A DNA stretch of 64,000 bases from the NCBI GenBank assembly GCA_011525625.1, contig WYAX01000017.1:1-64000 (forward strand), read 5' to 3'. Each line of letters begins with the position of its first letter. Within the stretch, counting starts at the first letter, position 1. This stretch comes from Nitrospira defluvii (GTDB taxonomy: Bacteria; Nitrospirota; Nitrospiria; Nitrospirales; Nitrospiraceae). Both the position numbers and the translations under genes were made by a program. Shown piece after piece: positions 36,364 through 43,914 of this stretch. Under the pieces are notes generated by a model. It was given only the letters and a program-made list of their open reading frames with translations, was not told the origin of the DNA and made no database searches.

Positions 36364-36853
36364 TCGGCGCGCCCTCCTTCGCTGTGTTGGCACTCAGTTC
36401 GGAAACGGCAGACCGTGGCGTCCCGCATTGCTCAAAGGTGATGAGCCGGTGGACAGGATCCTGCACCAGTTGAAACGCCGGTCCCGCTAGCGTCAGCAGC
36501 GCATCACGCAGCGACATCGGCCCAAGACTGCGATGGACGGCCGGTAGTGGTAGCGCAAACAAGACCCTTGTTTCGTCTTCGGCAATGTCGGGAGCTGCGA
36601 CTCGATAGCCGCTGCGCTGCAGGAGATAGCGAATTGACTCGCCCACGGTCTGGATTCGATCGGGGAACCGGAGGGTGACCGTGGCGGCCAGCAGATCCTT
36701 CTGTGCGGCGGTCGGTGTTGCTGAATACATTGAGTATCGATCGACCTGCAGCTCGCCGGCATGTAATTGGAGCGATGCGGCCAAGCAAGTCATGGCGAAA
36801 ACGCCCGCCACGCCGGTACATGTTCGACGGACAGCTGTTGGGTGTGGGGTCAT
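36353..36853 (-). CDS. pilL2: PilL2-type protein, PFGI-1 class ICE type IV pilus (TIGR03748)
   Basis: 166 residues. A signal sequence (CTGVAGVFAMTCLAASLQLHA) and a single PilL N-terminal domain with DLLAATVTLRFPDRIQTVGESI and LLQRSGYRVA are present. In related elements it is followed by pilN to pilV, which make the thin mating pilus. Those genes are absent here, so this copy is the only pil-like gene and may do a general job. First gene of the transfer operon; promoter should be in 36854-37030. Confidence 0.85.
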   Translation of the reverse strand: MTPHPTAVRRTCTGVAGVFAMTCLAASLQLHAGELQVDRYSMYSATPTAAQKDLLAATVTLRFPDRIQTVGESIRYLLQRSGYRVAAPDIAEDETRVLFALPLPAVHRSLGPMSLRDALLTLAGPAFQLVQDPVHRLITFEQCGTPRSAVSELSANTAKEGAPNEQ

Positions 36854-37051
36854 GTGATATCCGGCCTCGAGGGATGGTGACTCATTGGCCGGAATCGTTA
36901 CGCTGAATGGGGCTTCAGAAAACCGCTAATCCATACAGCCGTTGACGCTGTTTGGAACCGTCGCCATGAAATGAAGGTCAGCAACATCAACCCACGATGT
37001 GGTGCTAGAGAGCGGGATGGCTATCAGGATTTGGCTCGGCATTGACGGGCT

Positions 37052-37091
37052 TGCCCGACGCACTTACAGCGCGTAATAACTTTCGTTATAA
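37052..37091 (+). promoter_or_regulatory. Promoter and operator of the AbrB/Doc pair
   Basis: TTGACG (37052-37057), a 16-base spacer, then TAATAA (37074-37079) look like a sigma-70 promoter. The -10 lies in an inverted repeat, TAATAAC-TTTC-GTTATAA (37074-37091), probably the antitoxin-toxin operator. Confidence 0.6.
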
Positions 37092-37109
37092 CATTGTGAG
37101 GCGCCCGCC

Positions 37110-37334
37110 ATGCTCAAGGTGAAAGTTACCGCCATCGGCAATTCCATGGGGATTGTCTTGCCAAAAGAGGCCCTTGCAAAACTGCACGCCGATAAGGGCG
37201 ATGTGCTGTTCTTGGTCGATACTCCGGAAGGGTTGACGCTCACCCCCTACCAGCAGGACTTTGAGGTACAAATGGATGCCGCCAAAAAGGTGATGAAAAA
37301 GTACCGCAATGCGCTCCGTAAGCTGGCGAAGTGA
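37110..37334 (+). CDS. AbrB-family antitoxin of a Doc module
   Basis: 74 residues. The AbrB swapped-hairpin domain covers 3-47 (VKVTAIGNSMGIVLPKEAL, GDVLFLVDTPEGLTLTPY) and the C-terminal helix neutralises the toxin. The stop overlaps the toxin start (GTGA). AbrB antitoxins replace Phd in many chromosomal Doc pairs. Confidence 0.88.
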   Translation: MLKVKVTAIGNSMGIVLPKEALAKLHADKGDVLFLVDTPEGLTLTPYQQDFEVQMDAAKKVMKKYRNALRKLAK

Positions 37335-37723
37335 CGGACCCGGTATGGCTCCTTCCGGAGCTGGTATTGGCCATCCATCAGCAGCTGCTTTCCGAGCACG
37401 GCGGGTTACCAGGTATCCGGGACCAGGCCCTACTTGACTCTGCGTTAGCACGACCGAAACAGCGGGTGGCTTACGAAAAGGATATAACCGTATTTGAGCT
37501 CGCCGCGACGGACAGTTACGGGCTCGCTAGGAATCACCCCTTCATCGACGGCAACAAGCGCATCGCTCTGACGGTGGCCGCTGTCTTCTTGGAGCTCAAC
37601 GGATACTCGCTCGACGCACCCGAGGCAGAAACGGTGCTGATCTACCAACAACTCGCCGCGGGAAAACTTACAGAAGTTGAGCTTTCCCAGTGGATTCGAG
37701 ATTCATCCCTTTCGAACACCTAG
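37331..37723 (+). CDS. doc: Doc/Fic-family toxin
   Basis: 130 residues from a GTG start. The Fic-type motif HPFIDGNKRIAL is complete, with the catalytic His (about residue 65). Doc proteins phosphorylate elongation factor EF-Tu and stop translation. Length and neighbouring antitoxin are normal, so the pair should be functional. Confidence 0.9.
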   Translation: MTDPVWLLPELVLAIHQQLLSEHGGLPGIRDQALLDSALARPKQRVAYEKDITVFELAATDSYGLARNHPFIDGNKRIALTVAAVFLELNGYSLDAPEAETVLIYQQLAAGKLTEVELSQWIRDSSLSNT

Positions 37724-37831
37724 CTCAGCTCACCTGAGTTGTGAGTATCGCGAATAAGAGCGATCGAGAAGCGAATTCGCGACTTGGACTCTCGAGGTCG
37801 GGGGCTGTATATGTTGAGTGTCTTTCGACCG

Positions 37832-38242
37832 TCACTCCGGTTCATCCGGCCCGGCCAGCAGTTCCCAGAACTCGCGGGGAGAAATCACCGGCAGGCCTTC
37901 GACACGTTGCAGCTCCAGCAGTGCCTTGTCACCCGTGACGAATACCTGGGCCTGCCCGGCCAGCGCGGAAGCCACGACCGGTTCATCGTCCGGATCGGGC
38001 AATGAAGGAAAGGGGTGCTCGCCCTTCACCAGCATTCCTTCGGTGCGGAGCAGAGTCACGAACGTTGCCGTGATCGCCGTGGACAAACCCAGCTTGTCTG
38101 GAAGTACACGCTCCAGTTCCCGAAGAACGGGCTCCGAGATCAGCAATTCGTGTGACTGCAGTACAACCTCGAACAGCTCCGCGCAGAGTCCGCGGGTTGC
38201 GAGCGCGCTGGCCAGGACATTGGTGTCGAGGAAGACCTTCAC
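37832..38242 (-). CDS. PIN-domain toxin of a VapC-like pair
   Basis: 136 residues. Acidic residues fit a PIN RNase: FLDTNVLASAL (first Asp), a Glu-rich middle (EPVLRELERVL), and PDPDDEPVVASALAG with further Asp residues, then VTGDKALL. Overlaps the RHH antitoxin by four bases (ATGA). The pair likely stabilises the element by post-segregational killing. Confidence 0.85.
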   Translation of the reverse strand: MKVFLDTNVLASALATRGLCAELFEVVLQSHELLISEPVLRELERVLPDKLGLSTAITATFVTLLRTEGMLVKGEHPFPSLPDPDDEPVVASALAGQAQVFVTGDKALLELQRVEGLPVISPREFWELLAGPDEPE

Positions 38243-38454
38243 GAAATATCGCGAAAGATGTCTTCATCACTCAGGTAGCCGGCTGCCTCGGCCAGCGGCA
38301 GTGCCCTGTGCCGCAGCGCGCGGAACCGCTCCACAGCGACGCTCTTGCGTAACATCTCGCGGACCAGGTCGCTCTTGGTGCGGTGCTGGCCTTTGGCGAT
38401 CTGCTCCAGGTCGTGCTCGAGTTCGTCGCCGATGCGAATCGTCAGGGTACCCAT
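38239..38454 (-). CDS. RHH (CopG-like) antitoxin of the PIN toxin
   Basis: 71 residues. A ribbon-helix-helix at 3-45 (LTIRIGDELEHDLEQIAKG, SDLVREMLRKS) and a C-terminal toxin-binding part (YLSDEDIFRDIS). It should bind the palindrome at 38482-38498 upstream of its start. Confidence 0.85.
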   Translation of the reverse strand: MGTLTIRIGDELEHDLEQIAKGQHRTKSDLVREMLRKSVAVERFRALRHRALPLAEAAGYLSDEDIFRDIS

Positions 38455-38481
38455 GGGCTCCTCCCGATAAGTAATTTCATC

Positions 38482-38498
38482 GTACTACATTGTAATAC
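38482..38498. promoter_or_regulatory. Imperfect palindrome upstream of the RHH antitoxin
   Basis: GTACTACATTGTAATAC: arms GTA-n-TACA and TGTA-n-TAC around one base. It lies 28 bases before the antitoxin start, fitting an RHH operator. Confidence 0.5.
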
Positions 38499-38559
38499 AG
38501 GGTCCGGAATGAGGATAGATTGCACCGGGGATCTCGTCACTATCCGTCCAAGTGGACAA

Positions 38560-39426
38560 TCACGTGCCGCAATAAATGGCTACTATCTGCGGGCGTTCGT
38601 GCCCAAGTTCCCGACTGATTATCAAGCGAGCCTGGCAATCGATGGCCCCTTGCTCAGGCGTTAGCGTCTTTACGGCGGGTCCGCCCGCGGCCGGCGCAGG
38701 CCATCCCGTCAGTTCCTGGTAGCGCTGCTGGGCATAGGCGTGACGCAGACCGTGCAGTTTCGAGAGTCCGGCGTTGGCGGTGTGACGCTCGTAGATGCGA
38801 AGTTGCTGGCGATAGTTCCGAGCGCTTGGGATGAGCGAACCGTTATCCGTCAAAGCTCGCGCGCGATCAAGTACTGTTCGCTGAGCTTCGGTCCGCACCG
38901 GGATATCCCTCGCCTTCCCTCCCTTGGTCCAGCTGGCCTTCAGTATGAGGTGGTCACCGCGATCGGCAAAGCGCGGCTGAAACTTGATCGCCTCCTCGCG
39001 CCGCAGGCCAAAGGTCTGCTGGAGCTCGAGGCTCATGCGTACGTGCGGATCACGGATGGTGTCCAGATCTGACTCGGTCACCGTCCGTGCCTTTGATACA
39101 TTGGTCACGAATTGCCGGTCCGGGATCCCGTAGTGAGCGTTCGAACGGGCCACGACGTTCTGGCGGTTGACCTTGTGCGCCCACCAGCGCAGGACGCTCA
39201 ACCGATTCTTGATGGCGCCGATCGAGCGATTCTCGCTCTGCCAGTGCCTCACCAGGGCTTCGATGTGTTTCGGTTTCAAGGACCGGGCAGTCATTTTACG
39301 GTAGCCCAGGGCATGGAGTTGATTGGCGATCAGGGTCAACAGCCGTTCCCGATCGGCCTGGGTTCGATAACTGCCGTCGCGATTGTGCCGGCAGAGTTGT
39401 TTGAGTTGGTAGTTCAGCTCTCTCAC
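38560..39426 (-). CDS. Tyrosine recombinase, ICE internal integrase-domain protein
   Basis: 288 residues from a GTG at 39426. The N-terminal SAM-like domain is followed by a catalytic domain with FGLRREEAIKF (first Arg), KGGKARDIPV, LHGLRHAYAQQRY (His-Leu-Arg-His) and ELGHERPQIVAIYCG (Tyr near the C terminus). It matches the integrase-domain proteins found inside PFGI-1-type ICEs, in addition to the att-site integrase. Role unknown; it may resolve dimers. A long leader (39427-39783) and an overlap of a conserved palindrome-like site (39422-39432) suggest tight control. Confidence 0.85.
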   Translation of the reverse strand: MRELNYQLKQLCRHNRDGSYRTQADRERLLTLIANQLHALGYRKMTARSLKPKHIEALVRHWQSENRSIGAIKNRLSVLRWWAHKVNRQNVVARSNAHYGIPDRQFVTNVSKARTVTESDLDTIRDPHVRMSLELQQTFGLRREEAIKFQPRFADRGDHLILKASWTKGGKARDIPVRTEAQRTVLDRARALTDNGSLIPSARNYRQQLRIYERHTANAGLSKLHGLRHAYAQQRYQELTGWPAPAAGGPAVKTLTPEQGAIDCQARLIISRELGHERPQIVAIYCGT

Positions 39427-39432
39427 AGTGTG
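39422..39432. promoter_or_regulatory. Third, degenerate copy of the CTCACA-TGTG site
   Basis: CTCACAGTGTG overlaps the GTG start of the integrase. It is identical to the centre of the palindrome at 40324-40342 and differs in one base from the one at 46301-46331. Confidence 0.4.
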
Positions 39433-39783
39433 CTCGCTTTCCGGTAAGTGTTTCTAGCCATCCGGGGGCCGTAGCCTTCCGGAGCCGCTGACGCGGAACG
39501 GCTATGGGACACCACTCCCATCGACCTGAAAGTGCCTGGTCGCAGGCAACGCGGGTTCTCCCCGTGGGGATTGGTCCGCGTCGACCAACTTACCCATCGC
39601 TGGGCGTCGTACGATCGTGGTGAGACATCACCTCCTTTCAAATGAGCGGATACGCTGATCCGCGGGTGGTGGAAGAAGAGCTGCGACGGTAAGACCTTGC
39701 GTCCTCGTCACGGCTCATTGCATGGAGAAAGGCTTTCGCCTGTGTGGAAGGAGCGGACCTAACGGTCCGCTGAGGGGGGGAAG
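39427..39783 (-). promoter_or_regulatory. Long structured leader upstream of the internal integrase
   Basis: No convincing protein-coding frame. Contains a perfect 8-bp hairpin AGCGGACC-TAAC-GGTCCGCT (39752-39771), a GGAGG run (39629-39636 on the opposite strand), and further GC-rich repeats. The gene set of the neighbourhood (integrase, RadC, replication protein) resembles that near the STAXI RNA motif, but a covariance search is needed; no match is claimed. Confidence 0.4.
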
Positions 39784-39867
39784 ATGAACCCACGGCGAAT
39801 CGCCGCTGCGCCTTTCGGGGTTCGGGGACGCTCAGTTGCCACTTTGCCCGCAGTGGCCGCGGATGAA
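39784..39867. repeat. Conserved repeated element, copy A
   Basis: Begins ATGAACCC and ends GGATGAA, with the hairpin GCCACT...AGTGGC (39838-39843 and 39852-39857). Copy B is at 43816-43895 in the same orientation. Both have a purine-rich run shortly before the ATG. Confidence 0.6.
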
Positions 39868-40310
39868 TCTGTCGTGAGGGCGGATTTTAGGAACCCGTCA
39901 CGCACCGGTCACGGCGAAATCCATCCGCCAAGCCGCGCGGTTACCGGGATCGCCGCCCTCGTCACTACCCCGCTGCGCTCGCCAGTGACGAGGGCGCCTT
40001 CGGATCGAGCCAACCCTGCGCCAGGCTATGGCCTGTCACACGGCGGGCAACACCCGCTTGCGGCTGGCCTTTGGTGCTGGCGACCTGCCCACTGGGGCCC
40101 ACAGGCGCCGCGTTCCGCGGCCCCGCCCTTGGCGCGCGAGTTTGGGGCTCGCGCTGCCGTGGCGGGCAGGACCTGTGGACTCAGTGGACAGCTTGGTGCT
40201 TTCTTAGGCGATGCCTTCGGCGTTTTGGGACCCCGCAGATCTCCCGCGCTCTGCACCCACCGCATCCGGATTCACCGTATCCGGCTATTCCGGATGCGGT
40301 GGCGCTAACC
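39784..40310. other. Structured GC-rich stretch, probably non-coding
   Basis: An open frame of 174 residues exists (39784-40308, plus strand), but its product is Arg/Ala/Gly/Pro-rich without a recognisable fold. Three strong inverted repeats are seen: 39954-39966 with 39984-39996 (13 bp), 40134-40140 with 40148-40154 (7 bp) and 40258-40270 with 40289-40301 (13 bp). The first 84 bases repeat a conserved element also present at 43816-43895. A structured RNA, a transfer origin or a relic are possible. Confidence 0.45.
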
Positions 40311-40323
40311 GAGGCCTGGCTGG

Positions 40324-40342
40324 GTGCTCACAGTGTGAGCAC
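40324..40342. repeat. Palindrome GTGCTCACA-G-TGTGAGCAC
   Basis: A 19-base palindrome with a single central base, the same as the core of the site at 46301-46331 except for the centre. It lies upstream of the hipBA operon and outside coding sequence. Confidence 0.65.
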
Positions 40343-40386
40343 TACGTATGCTGACTCTTTACCTGCCCGTTTGACACTTATTTAGT

Positions 40387-40498
40387 TACCGTACGTGATT
40401 ATTTATGAGATAAAACCCAATGAAGTTCATTTTTTTTCACGTACGGTACGTTTCTCTTGAATATACCGAGTTGCGGTGATATTTTTTACCGTACGGTA
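40387..40498 (+). promoter_or_regulatory. Three TACCGTACGGTA-like operators before the second hipBA pair
   Basis: TACCGTACGT (40387-40396), its inverse ACGTACGGTA (40439-40448) and the perfect palindrome TACCGTACGGTA (40487-40498) lie in an AT-rich gap just before the antitoxin start. This arrangement is typical of cooperative autorepression by a HipB-type protein. Confidence 0.7.
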
Positions 40499-40515
40499 TC
40501 TTTTTGAGGTCACTC

Positions 40516-40809
40516 ATGCCGAAAGACGACATCAGCTACGGGGCGGTCCGCGACGCCGAAGCACTCGGCCGGTTGGCACGCGTTCATCGCAAGAGCCGCC
40601 GCCTGACGCTCGATACGGTCGCCGGGCTCGGCAATCTGAGCCCGCGGTTTCTGTCCGAGTTTGAACGGGGCAAAGAGACTGCCGAGATCGGCAAGGTGTT
40701 GAAGGCTCTCAGGACCCTGGGGTTGGAGGTAATCGTTCAGCCGCGCGGAAGCGTCTCCCCCGAATCGCCCATTTCCCGCCTCCCCACTTCCCGGGACGAG
40801 ACCTCGTGA
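40516..40809 (+). CDS. hipB: HipB-type XRE antitoxin, y4mF-like
   Basis: 97 residues from the ATG at 40516 (MPKDDISYGAV); an ATG at 40504 is possible. Helix-turn-helix at about 15-70 (LGRLARVHRKSRRLTLDTVAGLGNLSPRFLSEFERGK in parts). The start lies 18 bases after the palindromic operator. Its stop overlaps the hipA GTG by four bases. Confidence 0.88.
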   Translation: MPKDDISYGAVRDAEALGRLARVHRKSRRLTLDTVAGLGNLSPRFLSEFERGKETAEIGKVLKALRTLGLEVIVQPRGSVSPESPISRLPTSRDETS

Positions 40810-42053
40810 CCGATCCGGACGCACTCAACGTCTGGAACGAGCAGCGCCTGGTGGGCTATCTGTGGCGCAATCGGATCGGCGCCATCGGTTTCCGCTACGA
40901 TCCCGAGTGGGTGGACTCCGGTGGTTACGCTGTGTCGTGTACCCTACCCTTGAGCCGCGCAGAGTTTGCCCCCGATACCGGCATCGCTCATCGCTTCTTC
41001 GCCAACCTGCTGCCCGAGGGCGCCGTGCGGTCGCACATCGTCCGGGACCTAAAGATTTCTGACACCGACTTCGAGCTGCTGCGCGCCATCGGCGGCGAGT
41101 GTGCCGGCGCCTTGTCGATCCTGCCGGTAGAGCGGGTGCCTTCGATAGAACGTCAGTACCGCCCGATTACGGACGAAGAGTTGGCGCAGTTAGTCGCTCG
41201 GCGCGGCCAGATCTTGGCCTCGGGACCGGTAGACCAACGGCCCCGCCTCTCACTCGCCGGCGCCCAGGACAAGTGTCCGGTGCTGGTGCAAGACGAGCGC
41301 TTTTTTCTACCCCAGCGCGAGGCTCCCTCCAGCCATATCCTGAAATTCGAGTTGGCGGACTACCACCACCTCCCCGCCTATGAAAGCTTCACTACGCATT
41401 TGGCCGACTCGGTAGGACTGCCGGTAGTTGACATCGAGTTGCGCTCGACCGATCAATCCAGCTACGCGCTGATTGCACGCTATGACCGCGTGCTGGACGA
41501 AAACAGCGAGGTGCAGCGACTGCACCAAGAGGATTTTTGCCAGGCCCTGGGCTACGGACACGAGCGCAAGTACCAGGAGAGTGGCGGCCCCACCTTCGCC
41601 CAGTGCTATCGCTTGGTGCAAGAGATCTCCAGTGAGCCGGCGACCGACGCACAACAGTTACTCCGCTGGCAGATCTTCAACGTCCTCGCGGGCAACTCCG
41701 ATGGCCATGCCAAGAACCTCTCCCTGCTTTATCGGCCCGATGGGACGATTCGGTTGGCTCCCTTCTATGACCTGGTCTGTACGCGGGCGATCGAACGGAT
41801 CGACGATCACCTGGCCTTCGCGGTCGGCGGTGAACGCAATCCCAGCGTGATTACCACCCAGCATTGGGAAGCGTTCGCTCGACAGTGTGACGTGCGACCG
41901 CGGTTTCTGCTCCAGCTGGTGGAGGAGACAGCTGCGAGGTTGTTGGACAAGCTGACCGAGGTCGGTGCAGCCTTTGCCGCGCGGTTCGGCCCCTACCCGG
42001 CATTGCAACGCGTGGAACAGGTCGTGCGGCGACAGTGTCAGCGAGTGGCTTGA
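40806..42053 (+). CDS. hipA: HipA-family serine/threonine kinase toxin
   Basis: 415 residues from a GTG start. N-terminal Couple_HipA-type domain, then kinase domain: PRLSLAGAQDKCPVL (activation or P-loop region), LIARYDRVL, VLAGNSDGHAKNLSLLY (catalytic Asp) and LAPFYDLVCT (metal-binding Asp). It is a second HipA in the window, only distantly similar to the one at 27.5 kb. Complete. Confidence 0.92.
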   Translation: MTDPDALNVWNEQRLVGYLWRNRIGAIGFRYDPEWVDSGGYAVSCTLPLSRAEFAPDTGIAHRFFANLLPEGAVRSHIVRDLKISDTDFELLRAIGGECAGALSILPVERVPSIERQYRPITDEELAQLVARRGQILASGPVDQRPRLSLAGAQDKCPVLVQDERFFLPQREAPSSHILKFELADYHHLPAYESFTTHLADSVGLPVVDIELRSTDQSSYALIARYDRVLDENSEVQRLHQEDFCQALGYGHERKYQESGGPTFAQCYRLVQEISSEPATDAQQLLRWQIFNVLAGNSDGHAKNLSLLYRPDGTIRLAPFYDLVCTRAIERIDDHLAFAVGGERNPSVITTQHWEAFARQCDVRPRFLLQLVEETAARLLDKLTEVGAAFAARFGPYPALQRVEQVVRRQCQRVA

Positions 42054-42142
42054 TCGAGCGGAACGAGGCTTTGTTTCGGGAAGAGGAAGTGCCACTTTAA
42101 CCCAAGTGGCCAGGGGCAAGGTGCCGGGGGATTCCGGCGCGT

Positions 42143-42571
42143 TCAATCTTCATCAGGCAACAGGATGGTCACCACGGGTTCGCCGCGGTCTCCCGGTCCG
42201 ACGATGAGTTTCAGGGTCGTGAGTACGGCCTGCACGGCCTGCCCATCGCGGGGTACCCGGTAGAGTTGGAACTCCAGCCGGTCCCCGGAGCCAGACTGGG
42301 CCCGAATGGCGTAGGACGCCATAAAGAGCACGTCCCACAGGCGGCCCGACTCGTTCTGATAGCCCTGTTGGCGGTTGTCCTCATCCGACCAGGCCACACA
42401 ATCGGCCCATGCGGCCGCGGTCAACGCCACTGGCCATTGGAAACCGGCCTCAGCGGCCATGGGGCCCGCGTCGACCAGCACACCGTCCGCAAGGGCCTGC
42501 GTCCGGCTGTAAGTGGCAATGACCTCGCCGAAGAACGACTCGGCGGAGGATTTTTTTGAAGCGTTGGACAT
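42143..42571 (-). CDS. ICE-associated protein, DUF6573-like
   Basis: 142 residues. The pattern SRTQALADGVLVDAGPMAAEAGFQWPVALTAAAWADCV matches (from memory) a small family found near radC in ICEs and plasmids. No membrane segment, no catalytic motif. Its leader shares a conserved GC-rich motif with that of the STY4534-type gene (42618-42650). Function unknown; an anti-restriction or replication role is inferred only from neighbours. Confidence 0.7.
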   Translation of the reverse strand: MSNASKKSSAESFFGEVIATYSRTQALADGVLVDAGPMAAEAGFQWPVALTAAAWADCVAWSDEDNRQQGYQNESGRLWDVLFMASYAIRAQSGSGDRLEFQLYRVPRDGQAVQAVLTTLKLIVGPGDRGEPVVTILLPDED

Positions 42572-42617
42572 GGTGTTCTCCTTTCAGGAATAGAAGCCAG
42601 GTCACACCGCCTCCCCG

Positions 42618-42650
42618 ACCGGGGAAGTGGTGCCTTCCCCGGCAGGGTGA
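42618..42650 (-). promoter_or_regulatory. Conserved hairpin in the DUF6573 leader
   Basis: A perfect 9-bp stem: CCGGGGAAG at 42619-42627 with CTTCCCCGG at 42634-42642, followed by CAGGGTGA. The downstream 17 bases match 16 of 17 bases at 43748-43764 in front of the STY4534-type gene. Confidence 0.5.
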
Positions 42651-42667
42651 GTTGAAGATGCCGGTGC

Positions 42668-43183
42668 TCAGAGGAGCCCCCGTTGGGCAAACGAGACGCT
42701 CTCGCCGGCTGAGACCACGAAGTGATCCAGGACGCGTACATCGACCAAGGCCAGCGCGTCTTTCAGCCGTCGGGTGATCGCCTCATCGGCGTGGCTGGGC
42801 TCCGCGACTCCGGAGGGGTGGTTGTGAAAGAAGACCAGGGCGGCCGCGTTGGCCGCCAGGGCCTGTTGGACGACGACCCTGGGATGGATCGAAGCGCCAT
42901 CGATGGTGCCGTGGAAAAGCTCACGCACCGCAATGATTCGATGCCGGTTGTCGAGAAACAGACCGCCGAAGACCTCATTGCGGTAATCCGCGAGGCGCAG
43001 ACGCAAGTAGGCCCGCGTCTCCTCGGGACTGCTCAGACGCCTTCCGGCGCGGTGTTTGATCGCCAGCACTTTCATCGCCAGTGTGATCGCCGATTGCTTC
43101 TCTCTCTCACTCAGGTCGGAGGGTTTCAGGCCGGCCAGCCGGTCCTCGCCCTCACTCTCTACGGATAGCTCCGTGGGTTTCAT
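42668..43183 (-). CDS. radC: RadC-family JAB/MPN-domain protein
   Basis: 171 residues from the ATG at 43183. The metal-binding JAMM signature HNHPSGVAEPSHAD is intact, with VRELFHGTIDGASIHPRVV before it. Lacks the N-terminal HhH domain of chromosomal RadC, as usual for ICE and plasmid copies, sometimes labelled anti-restriction or repair proteins. Activity in vivo is not known. A structured leader precedes it. Confidence 0.9.
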   Translation of the reverse strand: MKPTELSVESEGEDRLAGLKPSDLSEREKQSAITLAMKVLAIKHRAGRRLSSPEETRAYLRLRLADYRNEVFGGLFLDNRHRIIAVRELFHGTIDGASIHPRVVVQQALAANAAALVFFHNHPSGVAEPSHADEAITRRLKDALALVDVRVLDHFVVSAGESVSFAQRGLL

Positions 43184-43286
43184 GACGGATCTCCTCGAAT
43201 TGCGGGGGGACCCGTCCCGCGGGGGAGAGTCCCCCGCTGGGTAGGAAGGTGGCCGGGTAACAAGGGTTACCCGACCGTGTGTGAAG
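43184..43286 (-). promoter_or_regulatory. Structured leader of the radC gene
   Basis: Two perfect 8-bp hairpins: GCGGGGGA-GAG-TCCCCCGC (43219-43237) and CGGGTAAC-AAGG-GTTACCCG (43254-43273). An AGGAG ribosome site follows 5-9 bases before the radC start. Confidence 0.5.
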
Positions 43287-43691
43287 TTACGTGGCGCTCT
43301 CTTGCGCGGTTTGAACCGGCTCGCCATCGACCTTGGCCCACGCGATGCGTAGGAGCCGGGCCTTCAGGCTGACACCGGTTTCGCCGGCCTTGTCACCGTT
43401 TTTAAAGGTGAAGGCTTCGCCGTAGAGATCGCTCAGGGTGAAGCCGATCAACACCTTCGCCTTGTCCTCGACGGCCGGTTTGAGCTCGCGCACGATTTCC
43501 TGCGCGGGCTTGCCGGACACGCGACACTCGAAGTGGGTGTATTGGACGTTGTCGACGCTGCCCCTAAGGGCGGCGATGGTGACGCTCAGAAAGGGGCTCC
43601 CCTCCTGTGGCGTCACTTCCCGAACCCGGTTGAGATAACCGATGCCGGTGGTGTGAAGGTCGAAATACTTCTGAGCTTCGTTGGTGGACAT
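43287..43691 (-). CDS. STY4534-family ICE replication protein (DUF3577)
   Basis: 134 residues. Strong family block: GIGYLNRVREVTPQEG, FLSVTIAALRGS, YTHFECRVSG, and LIGFTLSDLYGEAFTF. It resembles OB-fold single-strand DNA-binding proteins and is part of the PFGI-1 maintenance module. The ribosome site AAGGAG is 8-13 bases upstream. Confidence 0.88.
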   Translation of the reverse strand: MSTNEAQKYFDLHTTGIGYLNRVREVTPQEGSPFLSVTIAALRGSVDNVQYTHFECRVSGKPAQEIVRELKPAVEDKAKVLIGFTLSDLYGEAFTFKNGDKAGETGVSLKARLLRIAWAKVDGEPVQTAQESAT

Positions 43692-43717
43692 AGTGCTTTC
43701 TCCTTAAAGGTTGAAGA

Positions 43718-43764
43718 ACCGGGGAAAGCACGTCCCTGACGGGATGGCTTGCCCGGCAGGGTGA
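43718..43764 (-). promoter_or_regulatory. Conserved leader motif of the STY4534-type gene
   Basis: ACCGGGGAA (43718-43726) and CTTGCCCGGCAGGGTGA (43748-43764) repeat the arrangement at 42618-42650, with a longer spacer that holds its own small stem CCCTGACGGG. Confidence 0.45.
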
Positions 43765-43815
43765 TGGGAAGGGAAACGGGTCCCGCTCCCGTGAAGAGGG
43801 GCCGACGGCAATGGG

Positions 43816-43895
43816 ATGAACCCTCGCTGCTGTGCACCGGTTGCACGGCCCTTCGGTGCCTCGATTGCCACTGAACCGCAGTGGCCACGGATGAA
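43816..43895. repeat. Conserved repeated element, copy B
   Basis: Begins ATGAACCC and ends GGATGAA, with the hairpin GCCACTG...CAGTGGC (43867-43873 and 43879-43885). Second copy of the element at 39784-39867. It lies between parM and the STY4534-type gene. Confidence 0.6.
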
Positions 43896-43914
43896 ACCGA
43901 TTAGGTGTTTGTAC

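Noticed and set aside
39423-39641. 72-residue minus-strand frame upstream of the internal integrase
   Set aside because: It starts at a plausible GGAGG site, but the product has no fold-like pattern and the region is better explained as a structured leader.
39784-40308. 174-residue open frame on the plus strand
   Set aside because: Composition is Arg/Ala/Gly/Pro-rich with no recognisable motif, and the frame spans long hairpins. Treated as probably non-coding.
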